IMG/VR virus record: IMGVR_UViG_3300035670_000495
Location: 1 to 41,716 of that record
Direction: 5' to 3' (one strand)
Length of the DNA stretch: 41,716 nt
Origin: a virus
Shown here in pieces: positions 1-10,246 of the stretch. The notes below the pieces were generated by a model. That model had not been told where the DNA came from. It searched no databases and saw nothing but the letters and a program-made list of their open reading frames with translations. The translations under genes and the position numbers were made by a program. The stretch's first letter is position 1; every line of letters begins with the position of its first letter.

Positions 1-1138
<1,138 letters not shown>

Positions 1139-1139
<1 letters not shown>

Positions 1140-1663
1140 TATTGATCAACCGCCACAAATACCCAGCCTGATGGTGTCTTTATCTCGAGCTTATCGTACT
1201 CTGTATTGTAACGCAGGTAGCCTACTTGCGCGTTTTCTCGCCGTTGTGCCGTTGTTCCAATGTCTACGTAGACAGTGTTTTCTACTCCTCGTATTGTCTT
1301 GTTGGTAAACGTTTGAATCAAGTCACCCTGGCCTACTACATCGTCTTGTAGAATGCCATAGATACTAAAAGCGCTGTTTGCGACTGTGGATCTAACGTAT
1401 AGTGCATCACCTGCGTTGACAGCAAATCTGAAAGTCTCAAAAGAAGACCCGAGGGGGACAGTGAGATTTGAGCAAATGTAAGCGTAGCCTGACTCTTGCA
1501 CCACACCAGACGGAACAACATAGACAGCAATTTTCATTGCTGGAGTAGCCGTAGGCGCGAGATTAGCGCAGATGACCGAGATAAGATGACTCGAGGCAAA
1601 CGTAGTAACAAGTGTTGGCTCGTTTGCGTTTGGTCTTGCGACTCCAAGTCTTGAGATAGCCAC
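1139..1663 (-). CDS. Short fibre-associated protein, paralogue of the next gene's N-terminus
   Basis: A 174-aa protein without collagen repeats. The N-terminal ~115 residues match the N-terminus of the following gene product in length and pattern, including FETFRFA followed by a GDALYV stretch, so the two arose by duplication or share a virion-docking domain. The C-terminal ~55 residues ([19 protein letters not shown], then [12 protein letters not shown], ending in GWV-F-V) resemble the short motifs that end many phage fibre or neck-whisker proteins, where an LRYNT-x2-xKLE-type strand occurs. It lies 10 bases downstream of the 2853-aa gene and overlaps the next start by one base, so it is part of the same fibre operon. 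A structural role is inferred. Confidence 0.75.
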
Positions 1664-1672
1664 TGTGCTTCC

Positions 1673-4600
1673 TTACGCTTGAGCTTCGCGCCAGGAGAGC
1701 TTGGCCGAGGTAAGAGTTTCAGCACCAGTGAGTCGTGCTACTGCGATAGTAAGAATGTCCGGACCATCTGGGAAAACGCTGCTTCCGCCAAGGATAGAGT
1801 TCGAGAGTTCAAACAGCTCGCCGACGTCTACTGTCGTCGTCTGCTCGACGCCGTTGTCTCCGCTTGCTCGGAAGTTGTACACCTGAACTCCACCGGATAC
1901 GGTGTCGTTAGACGTGTGTTCAACGATTTGAACAAGTGACGGTGAATCCACGCCGACAAAGTTGAGGTTGTTGAGTCGAGCATTGAGCAGAAGCTTTACG
2001 TCGACGAGCTGATTTGTCTGTACGCCTACTTCATTCATTCTAAGTTGCATTCTGTTGATAACGTCTCTATCTCCCAGGTTTCCAGTGAGACCTTCGGAAA
2101 CTGACGGGCTCAATCTCAGCGAAATAAGCGGCTGATAGTTAGCACCAGAAGTATTATTCAAGCTGTCTCCTGGAGCAAGTACGTAGTTTGCTTGGCTGTT
2201 ACCAGAGTTCTGGTAATTGAGCATGTACGGAACGGCGTACGCCGTAGATGCCGGAGGAGTGATAGTTCCAAAGTCTCTGTTTCCAACAAACGCGAAATAC
2301 CTGTACTGAGTGCTTGACGGAGTATCAAACAGTCTGTACGACCCTGACACTGAGCTAAAGAAGCTATTTGTAGACGGAACGTAGGTCCACACACTTTGGC
2401 CTGTGGTAAATCCGTGTGCCGAAGCAGTGTTTACTGTGACAAGCCAGCCGCTCTTCGAGTAGTTCGTAATGTTTATCGCTGTTGCTTCAGCTTGAGCTTT
2501 TGTCACGGCAAGAGTCAATGTGTTGTCAGTGATCTTTCTGACAAAGTATGTTTTCTCATTTATCAAGTTGCTGTCTTGGTTGCCGCTTGGCACGACTTCA
2601 GTGGCTGGGTTCTGGCTGTTAGCCTGAGCCGTGCCTGACGTACCTTGCGAAGTAAACGAGACAGCTTCGCCAGTCGTAAAGCCGTGCGAAGGAATTGTAA
2701 TGATGTCGAGTGTTGGGTTTATGGCTGTCGATCCAAAGACCTTTGTAGTCGTCCCACCAATGTTCAAGTTTTGCGAAGACTTAGAGAACAGATAGGCTCT
2801 GTCGTCGTCAAATCGACCGTCCATGATGACCGAGGTGCCCCAGTGGAACAGCGACGGAATGTAGGTCGGATTTGCGAACGTAGTTACTTCGTAGCGAGCT
2901 GGCAAGTTACCAGATCGGAAGTACGACTCGTACAGGTTGTTGTTGTGCGTGAACTCGTGCGTGTACTGGACTTGACCTTCGAGTGTCTTGAAGCCAAAGC
3001 GAATCTTTCCAGCGCCATACCACGAGTAATCCATGTAGATCATTTGGATCTTTGACAAGTCAAGGTTGTAGCCTGTAGGACCAGTCCCGTCGCACGGATC
3101 GAGGCTCCAGTTTTCTTGAGGAACTCTCGTGTCTACCGTCAAGGTCGCGATGATTCCAGTCTTTGCGGGAGTAAACGAGTGCGGATTGCCCGCTCCTACT
3201 GATGAAATAGCAACTGTTTGCTGCGTATCAGGAGAAGCTTTCAGTCTAAATCTATTGTTATCTACAACTGAGACGTAGTACGTCTTGCCGTTGATTAGTC
3301 CGCCGACAGGAGTTCCGTCAATCGAGTTGTAAACAACTGGAAGATCGCCTGTAAAGCCGTGACTGAGAATCGTGAAGTAATCGTCCGCAACGTTTACCAC
3401 TGTTGCTGGATTGAATTCTTTTTCTATGCCAGAATTGCCCTTGTATTCAGGCTTGATTGAAATTCTAGTGTCGCTAATAATGCTAGCAACCTTGTAAGAC
3501 TGTCCACGAAGAACAATGCTGTCATCAACGTTTAGCTGTGTGGTGAAGCTGGTGTTCGTGCCAAAGATAAACTCGCTCCCCTTGAGAGCAGCGCACGTAC
3601 CGGCAATCTGCTGAGTAGAAGAGCGACGAACTGCGTAGAGCTTCTGACCGTCGAACTCATAGAACATACCGTTCTGGAAGTCGAACATACCCGCTCTGAT
3701 CGCGCCGTTTGTCCAAGCCTCAACGTGGAGGCGTGGGTAGCCGTAGGCTCTAGTCTCTGTCAGAGTTCCGTTTGCAATCACAAGGAGGTTGAACGAGTCA
3801 ACGACAGTGACCTGGAATCTTCCATTGAACTGAGTGCTAAGTGCACCAGCCGATGTTTCGGCTTCATCAACATTGATGAAAAGTCCGTTGATTAGACCGT
3901 GCGGTCTTCTTGTTCTAATAGAAATCGAGTTAGAAATACCGACTCTTCGCATTTCTTCGATGTCGATTGACGGCTTGAAGTTGACAGCCGCGGAAGTTTG
4001 AATGCCTTTTCCAGACTGGTATCTAAAGTACTTTCTAGTCTGTCGAACGATCGAGCCATACCATGTTCCAAATCCAGTTGACATTTCAACACCGCCATCA
4101 AATGGACGATGCAGTGAGTAGCCCTGCGGACGAACGTACACGAATGTTGGATACGAGTACCCAATAGCTGAGTATCCAGTCGAGTAAGGCCTATTTACTG
4201 TAACTTGAGTGTCTGATCCAATTGCCGCAATTGTTCTAACAATTGGAGCAGCAGGTGTGATCTTCGAAAGAGTAAGAGAAGATCCAGTTCCAGTGTTGGA
4301 AAGATCTACGGCGTTGCTGTTGCCTACTGCATCGGCGGGAATCTCGTGAAGAGTCACTGAGTTGCTGCTTGAAGGCGTAAGAGTTCCAGTTACTCCAGCG
4401 TTTCCAATGTTGACGCCTTCGCTGATTACTTTTATCTGATTAGCCGCAGACACCTGTGCAACAGTAAATGTTCCGTTGAATACTTCAGGATTTACACCTG
4501 AAATTCCAGTAACTGTAAACGTATTCCCTGGCAACAAGTTGTGGTTAGTTGATGTAGTAAATGTAATGACGTTGCTTGTTCTGTCGCGGGCGCTCAACGT

Positions 4601-7600
4601 GTACACTTGGTCATTTGGAATAGACCTGATGTAGTAGTAGTAGCCGTCGATAAGAGGAGTTGGAGCGACACCGGCAACGCCAGCAATCTTCGCCGTTCCT
4701 GTTGTCTGATTCTCTGTACCGAGAGTCAGTGAGTTCGCAGCTACGTACTGGAACTGGAACGAGTTTGGAATGCTTGTGATTGTGAACGTTCCCTCGAACT
4801 CGGCCTTTGAAGTCGAGCTTAGGCCTGAAACTGTAACAACGTTTGGAGCAACATAGCCGTGCGGCTCAGCCGTTGTGATTGTTCGCGTCGTGCCAGAGCT
4901 TGAGATCTGGAAGATACTTCTAACAGGTCCACCAGTGCCGGGAGTAAACACGACGGCTTCTCCAGTAGTGAACGGATGATTTGGAAGTGTAATTACATTT
5001 GTCGTCGTGTTTACTCCAGACGACAAGAAATACGCTGGAAGTTCAACATCTGGTGGGAAGATTCTAAAGCGATCGCCGACTTTCAAAATCTTAGAGAACG
5101 ACGTGCCTGTACCGTCTACGAGCACAGAGTCGGCTGTAGTTGTAATTGTTCCAGATCCAGTAATTTGTCCATTGATTTGGAAGCTGGTCAGCGTGTGACT
5201 CAAGCCGGCGCCGTACGAAGTGAGTGTTATGGACACTCCAGACTCGGCATCGACGGCAGATGCGGCAAGACGGACGTAGTCTCTGTTTACGGCAATGATG
5301 TAGTAGTGAGTACCGTCTGTGAGACCGCCCATAGCGGTTTCTCCGCCGTCAGAGTAGGTAACTTCGGTGCCAGTGATGAAGCCGTGAGAAGGAAGTTCAA
5401 TAATACTCTGCGTAAGATCAACTGTGAATCTTGGGCTAAATGTCTTGACAATTTCTGGAACTTGACCAGAAGCGAGTACTTCAAATGTGAACGCGTCTGG
5501 AACACTGCTAATTACGTACGTGCCGTCTGGAGTGCGAATAAGTGACTTGAGCTTGTGACGGCCAGTTGGAGTAGGAGTTGTTACTAGATCAATTGCTGTA
5601 CCAGCTTGTGCGTTATTTAGCGTTGTTGCCAGCTTGATTGTGTTTCCATCGATTGGAATTACGTAGTATGGAGTTGCACTCGTAAGACCGCCGATTTCGG
5701 TATTGCCTTGCGTGTCGTACTCTACAAGTTCTCCAAGACCAAATCCGTGGTTAGGAATTGTCAGTGTGTTATCAGTGTAGTTTACAGACGTTGTAACAAT
5801 CTGCTGTGATCCAATTCCAGTGCCAGTAATGTCAGCGATTTGCGTTAGGTTCTGATTCTCTGACAGCTTGATAGTGTTGGCGTCAACTCTCTGAATGTAG
5901 TAAGTTCTTTGGTTAGTAAGACCTGTAACTTCAGTGTCCACGAGCATGTCACCAGTGTCGCCGGTAGACCCGATCTCGGAAACATCTAAAGTTCCAGCAG
6001 TCTTTACCTGTGCAGGAATCGTGTTTAGTGTAGCTGTTCCAGTGATGTTTGCTCCTGGGACGATGTCGACTTGAAGGTTTCCTGTCACTGATGCAGAGTT
6101 GATAGTGCCGGAAGTAAGCGTAAAGTACTGAATTCTATTTGTAGCAGGGACCGCGCTAATAGTGAAAGTCCCATTGAACACTGAAGCGTCTGCGCCAGTC
6201 ATGTTGCTAATTGTTACAGTGTCGCCAGTCTGTAGATTGTGCGTTGTGTTCAACGTCAAATCAGCAACATTTGCTGTTCGCAAGCGGCTTGAAACTGTAA
6301 AGGTAGTAACATTGGCCTGAGAAGGACGAGTTACTGTAAACGTAGTAGCAGAAGGCACAGACTCGACAACAAACGATCCTGTGAAGATTCCAGTGTTTGT
6401 CCCGCTCAAGCTAGACATGGTGACCGTGCTTCCAACAGAAAGATCGTGTCTGAAAGAAGTTGTGTACAGCGCAATGTTGTGAGACACTAGTTCTCTGCGA
6501 GACAGAGATCTAAAGTGAGTAGGAATGCTGTACCTGATCTGCTGTACCGCTGTTGCGGTGCCGCTAACTCCAAGAGCGGAGATAGTGCCAGAAGTCGCTG
6601 TAGTGAATTGAATTCTGTTTGCCGCGGGTACGTTTGTGATTGTAAAGTCACCAGTAAAGACGCTGGCATCTACGCCAGTCATGTTTTCAATTCTTACTAC
6701 ATCGCCAACGATAAGGTCGTGGTTTGCGGTAAACGTGACATCAGCAACATTTGCTGTTCTGTTTCTGTTGTTGATGCTGTATGTCGGCACTGAAGACACG
6801 ATCTTCGCACGCTGAATCTTGCCAGCCGTGGCAGTTGTAGTAGCGATTGTAAAGTTGGTGACGGCATTGTAATTGAATGAAGTTGTGCTATTTACTCCTG
6901 AAACAATGTAGTCGCCGACCCAGTCACTGGCAGTGATTCCTGGTGCTGCAAGATCGTAGATTCTAAATCTGTCGTTTGTGCTCAAATAGTGCGGATTGTT
7001 GGTGTTGATTGTTCGCGACGTACCGCCAGAAGCAGCTACAGATGCGATCTCTGCAACTCCATTCCAGTACTCGCCGTTGTCACCATCGACATTGTTGAGA
7101 TAGAAGTAGTTATTAGTGACTAAGTTGTGCGCTGCTGTTGTGTTTACCCTTGCACTATTGGTGCCTGACAAAGCGACATTTGCCAATGTCTTTGGATTTC
7201 CAGGATACAAGAATTGTAGAGTTGTCGTGTTTGGAACGCCGGTCACGGTATAGATGCCGTTGAATACGTCGTTGTTGTTGCCTGTAATACTTCTAACTCT
7301 AAATCTGTCTCCAACAGAAAGACCGTGAACGGACTGCGTACTGTACTGTCCAAGCACTCTGCTGGTCAGCTGTCTTGCAGACACTCTAACATTTACCCTA
7401 GAAGTTCTTCCTTCAACACTTGACTCAAGTGAGTGAGTAAAACTAGATTGCGGCATTTGGTATCTAAATCTAGTAGAGCTAACAATTTGATCAACAATCA
7501 TTGTCATGTTGCACTTGCCAGTCGATGCAACTTCAGTGATTGTGATGCTTGCGTTTCTTATTTGAGCGCGGGTTGGATCTTCGTACACTCCAGTATACGT

Positions 7601-10234
7601 GAACGCGTTTACCGTGGGTGTAGATGTGATCACGAACGTTCCGTTGAAGTAGTTTCCAGTTTCTCCCGGAATTCCTGAAATTTCAACAATGTAGCCGGTA
7701 GTAAATCTGTGCGGCTTTGTTGTATTGACTGTTCGTGTTGTTCCAGAAGACGCAATTGTTCTAATGTCCAAAATTCTTGAATTTTCGTCGTATTCTGCGA
7801 CTGGATTTCTCTTGATAGTTGCAGTTTCACCAACGTTTTCTGTGCTGATTGTCACTGATTCTTCAGCAGTGTAGGTAAGCGTGTTGCCCGTTGGCACGCT
7901 TGTCACAATGAAAGTTCCGTTGAATCTTCCGTCACGAGTGCTTGTAAAGCCTGTGACATCGATGAAATTGCCAGTAATTAGGTTGTGGTTTGCGGCAAGA
8001 GTAAGAGTTCTTGTCTGCCCTGAGCTTGCAATCTGCGTGACTGCAATAGTTGGAGTTGAAATACTTGGGCGAGCAAGCGAATCAAATGTAATTCTGTTGT
8101 TCACCTGCAAGTTGTGCGGAACATTTGTTGACACGAATCTCGAAGTGCCAGAAGACTCGAGATTTGTAATAACAAGATCTCCGCTCTTTTGATACTTGAC
8201 AGTCTGGCCAGAAACAAAGCCGTGACTTGGCAGATAAATGCTGTCTTCAAGCTCATTTAGAACCGTGTAGATAAAGCTGTGGTTGCTTCCAGTCCCAGCA
8301 GTGAGAATGTCAATTGCAGGACCGTTCAACGACTGACTAATTGTGAATCGGTTGTTGTCGATAACTTCTTTTACGTAGTACGTAGCATTGTTTTGTAGTG
8401 GAGAAATGTTTACGTTAGTTCCTCCACCATTGCTGTACCGCACTGGCTGTCCAACCAAGAATCCGTGGTTGTTGATTGTAAATGAGTTAGTTGCTGTGTT
8501 TACAGTAACTACAAGCAGCTCTTCTGTTGTTGTATTCGCAGAAGGAGTAGTAAGATCGACTGTTGTAAAGCTCGGGTCGGGCGTAGAACTCAACTTGATG
8601 GTGTAGTCGTCAATCTTTTCTACGTAATAGACGGTGCCAGACTGCTCAAGTCCACCTGCGGCAGTGCCTCCAGTCGAAACGTAGTTGACTGCGGCGCCGT
8701 TTGGAAGACCGTGAGCTGATGTAAAGTTGATTGTATTTCCAACAGTGTCGTAAGTGACTGGCACAAACGAGTGGTAATTATTGCCGGCTGCTGCAACTGG
8801 AATTGCGTTTGTGTCATTGTGCGCGTCGTCAGCGGTTGGGTGAAGTGTAAATCCAAACACAGAAGACTCTACAAGTGTAACAGTTACTGAACCTTCGACA
8901 GCACCAGTGTTGTACAAGTTCAAGTTAGTAATTGGCTCTGAGCGGAAAAGCGATGAATCGTTGTATTGGCCTGTTGAAGTTGCAACATCTGTAGCCGTCG
9001 GGAAAACGTATGATCCGCCGCCGCCGCCTTGCTGCGAACCAACAGCATCGTTTGTTGCGCCGCCGCCGTAGCCACCTGCACCGCCAGGACCGCCCCACGT
9101 CTGACCGTCAGAGCCACCGCCGCCGCCGAAGCCGCCGTTACCCGAGCTGCCACCGCCGGCAAAGCCGCCGACAAGGCCGTTGTTGAAGCCGCCGCCGCCA
9201 CCGCCAACGCTCGAGTTACCGCCAGCAGAGAAGAATCCACCGCCTGCACCACCGGAGTTGATTCCGCCTGCGCCGTTTCCGTTTACACCACCGCCGTATC
9301 CTCGAGAAGAAGAACCGCCGGTGTTTGTAAGAACAGCGTTACGGCCGATAGTTGCGTTCGAAGAAGACGAGCCGCCGCCGGCAACAAACAAAGGAATGTT
9401 GCCATTCTTGCGCACAACAAACGTACCGCCCGAAGAAGCTGGCCACGCGAGATTGTTTGGAGGAAGCTCGCCGCGCTGACCGACTGCAATTGTGATGATC
9501 TCGTCTTTGAACAGTCGAACCTTACCGCGAACAATCGCGCCGCCTCCGCCGAGGTTGTTTCCTTGACGACCAGGCGCGCCCATTGCGGTGATTTCATAGA
9601 GTCCGTCTTCTGGTACTGTCCAGTCTTGATAGCCCTGGTACGTACCTTGCGCAAGATAGTTGGTCGCCCACGTTGCTCCACCGTTGACGTATTCTGCTCG
9701 AACTGTGGAAATTGTAGGACCAAATCTACCAGACGAGCCTCCTGTCGTAAAAGTATGAGTAGTAAAGTCGTACAGCGACGATCCACCAAGACCAGTGAGC
9801 AAATTCTTTACGTAGTAAATCGAGTTATTAGCCAGTCCAGTGATAGGACTTCCATTTGTAACGTATCTAAGCGCTTGACCGTCGTCGTACTTGACCTGTG
9901 AAATGTTGAAAGAACCGTCAAGAACGTACGGAAAGTTGAAAGTAACTGCGCCGTTCGTGTACTCCAAGAGATCGATTACACTGCCTCCAGAAGTAGTCGA
10001 AAACGAAACGCTAAAACCGTCAGAATTGACGTAGTACACGGCTCCGCTATCTACTCCAGCGACAGATCCAGTTGTTTCTCTCCACACCCAAGCGGAATCG
10101 TCGGTGATCTTTGTAGGATACGCGGTTGACTGATCTCGATTTGCGTAGTAGATGTAATCTTCTTCGAGATTGACATTGGTCTTCGTAAGAGTGTGAGTAC
10201 CGGCTCCACCCACCGATGTGATGTTGATTGTCAT
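1673..10234 (-). CDS. Giant repeat-containing tail fibre/adhesin with ALK-type glycine-rich domain (2853 aa)
   Basis: The longest protein in the window. Residues ~205-415 form a glycine-rich domain like the ALK/LTK receptor family: G-rich loops around strands such as IITIAVGQRG and PLFVAGGGSSS. Much of the rest is tandem beta modules of two kinds. One has an HGF/HGL turn followed by G-x2-V-x-Y, a GL-x2-G-x2-YYV strand and a D-x-N-x-[IF]-x-L strand (for example around 8700, 8470, 5750, 5390, 3340 and 2660). The other has a TRT-x-N/T-T strand, an H-x-L/F turn and an FNGTF-x-[IV]-x-x-VP strand. Residues ~2050-2480 contain segments (QTRKYFRYQSGKG, SWYGAGKIRFGF, RSGNLPARYEV) that I recognise from virion structural proteins of pelagic T4-like phages. 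The start has a clear RBS (AGGAG, 9 bases before ATG). It is probably a long trimeric fibre; the receptor is unknown. Confidence 0.88.
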   Translation of the reverse strand: MTINITSVGGAGTHTLTKTNVNLEEDYIYYANRDQSTAYPTKITDDSAWVWRETTGSVAGVDSGAVYYVNSDGFSVSFSTTSGGSVIDLLEYTNGAVTFNFPYVLDGSFNISQVKYDDGQALRYVTNGSPITGLANNSIYYVKNLLTGLGGSSLYDFTTHTFTTGGSSGRFGPTISTVRAEYVNGGATWATNYLAQGTYQGYQDWTVPEDGLYEITAMGAPGRQGNNLGGGGAIVRGKVRLFKDEIITIAVGQRGELPPNNLAWPASSGGTFVVRKNGNIPLFVAGGGSSSSNATIGRNAVLTNTGGSSSRGYGGGVNGNGAGGINSGGAGGGFFSAGGNSSVGGGGGGFNNGLVGGFAGGGSSGNGGFGGGGGSDGQTWGGPGGAGGYGGGATNDAVGSQQGGGGGSYVFPTATDVATSTGQYNDSSLFRSEPITNLNLYNTGAVEGSVTVTLVESSVFGFTLHPTADDAHNDTNAIPVAAAGNNYHSFVPVTYDTVGNTINFTSAHGLPNGAAVNYVSTGGTAAGGLEQSGTVYYVEKIDDYTIKLSSTPDPSFTTVDLTTPSANTTTEELLVVTVNTATNSFTINNHGFLVGQPVRYSNGGGTNVNISPLQNNATYYVKEVIDNNRFTISQSLNGPAIDILTAGTGSNHSFIYTVLNELEDSIYLPSHGFVSGQTVKYQKSGDLVITNLESSGTSRFVSTNVPHNLQVNNRITFDSLARPSISTPTIAVTQIASSGQTRTLTLAANHNLITGNFIDVTGFTSTRDGRFNGTFIVTSVPTGNTLTYTAEESVTISTENVGETATIKRNPVAEYDENSRILDIRTIASSGTTRTVNTTKPHRFTTGYIVEISGIPGETGNYFNGTFVITSTPTVNAFTYTGVYEDPTRAQIRNASITITEVASTGKCNMTMIVDQIVSSTRFRYQMPQSSFTHSLESSVEGRTSRVNVRVSARQLTSRVLGQYSTQSVHGLSVGDRFRVRSITGNNNDVFNGIYTVTGVPNTTTLQFLYPGNPKTLANVALSGTNSARVNTTAAHNLVTNNYFYLNNVDGDNGEYWNGVAEIASVAASGGTSRTINTNNPHYLSTNDRFRIYDLAAPGITASDWVGDYIVSGVNSTTSFNYNAVTNFTIATTTATAGKIQRAKIVSSVPTYSINNRNRTANVADVTFTANHDLIVGDVVRIENMTGVDASVFTGDFTITNVPAANRIQFTTATSGTISALGVSGTATAVQQIRYSIPTHFRSLSRRELVSHNIALYTTSFRHDLSVGSTVTMSSLSGTNTGIFTGSFVVESVPSATTFTVTRPSQANVTTFTVSSRLRTANVADLTLNTTHNLQTGDTVTISNMTGADASVFNGTFTISAVPATNRIQYFTLTSGTINSASVTGNLQVDIVPGANITGTATLNTIPAQVKTAGTLDVSEIGSTGDTGDMLVDTEVTGLTNQRTYYIQRVDANTIKLSENQNLTQIADITGTGIGSQQIVTTSVNYTDNTLTIPNHGFGLGELVEYDTQGNTEIGGLTSATPYYVIPIDGNTIKLATTLNNAQAGTAIDLVTTPTPTGRHKLKSLIRTPDGTYVISSVPDAFTFEVLASGQVPEIVKTFSPRFTVDLTQSIIELPSHGFITGTEVTYSDGGETAMGGLTDGTHYYIIAVNRDYVRLAASAVDAESGVSITLTSYGAGLSHTLTSFQINGQITGSGTITTTADSVLVDGTGTSFSKILKVGDRFRIFPPDVELPAYFLSSGVNTTTNVITLPNHPFTTGEAVVFTPGTGGPVRSIFQISSSGTTRTITTAEPHGYVAPNVVTVSGLSSTSKAEFEGTFTITSIPNSFQFQYVAANSLTLGTENQTTGTAKIAGVAGVAPTPLIDGYYYYIRSIPNDQVYTLSARDRTSNVITFTTSTNHNLLPGNTFTVTGISGVNPEVFNGTFTVAQVSAANQIKVISEGVNIGNAGVTGTLTPSSSNSVTLHEIPADAVGNSNAVDLSNTGTGSSLTLSKITPAAPIVRTIAAIGSDTQVTVNRPYSTGYSAIGYSYPTFVYVRPQGYSLHRPFDGGVEMSTGFGTWYGSIVRQTRKYFRYQSGKGIQTSAAVNFKPSIDIEEMRRVGISNSISIRTRRPHGLINGLFINVDEAETSAGALSTQFNGRFQVTVVDSFNLLVIANGTLTETRAYGYPRLHVEAWTNGAIRAGMFDFQNGMFYEFDGQKLYAVRRSSTQQIAGTCAALKGSEFIFGTNTSFTTQLNVDDSIVLRGQSYKVASIISDTRISIKPEYKGNSGIEKEFNPATVVNVADDYFTILSHGFTGDLPVVYNSIDGTPVGGLINGKTYYVSVVDNNRFRLKASPDTQQTVAISSVGAGNPHSFTPAKTGIIATLTVDTRVPQENWSLDPCDGTGPTGYNLDLSKIQMIYMDYSWYGAGKIRFGFKTLEGQVQYTHEFTHNNNLYESYFRSGNLPARYEVTTFANPTYIPSLFHWGTSVIMDGRFDDDRAYLFSKSSQNLNIGGTTTKVFGSTAINPTLDIITIPSHGFTTGEAVSFTSQGTSGTAQANSQNPATEVVPSGNQDSNLINEKTYFVRKITDNTLTLAVTKAQAEATAINITNYSKSGWLVTVNTASAHGFTTGQSVWTYVPSTNSFFSSVSGSYRLFDTPSSTQYRYFAFVGNRDFGTITPPASTAYAVPYMLNYQNSGNSQANYVLAPGDSLNNTSGANYQPLISLRLSPSVSEGLTGNLGDRDVINRMQLRMNEVGVQTNQLVDVKLLLNARLNNLNFVGVDSPSLVQIVEHTSNDTVSGGVQVYNFRASGDNGVEQTTTVDVGELFELSNSILGGSSVFPDGPDILTIAVARLTGAETLTSAKLSWREAQA

Positions 10235-10246
10235 CTTGATCTACTC

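Noticed and set aside
9029-9901. 290-aa plus-strand frame opposite the glycine-rich domain
   Set aside because: Alanine/arginine-rich shadow of the GC-rich glycine codons; it lies antisense to a well-supported gene.
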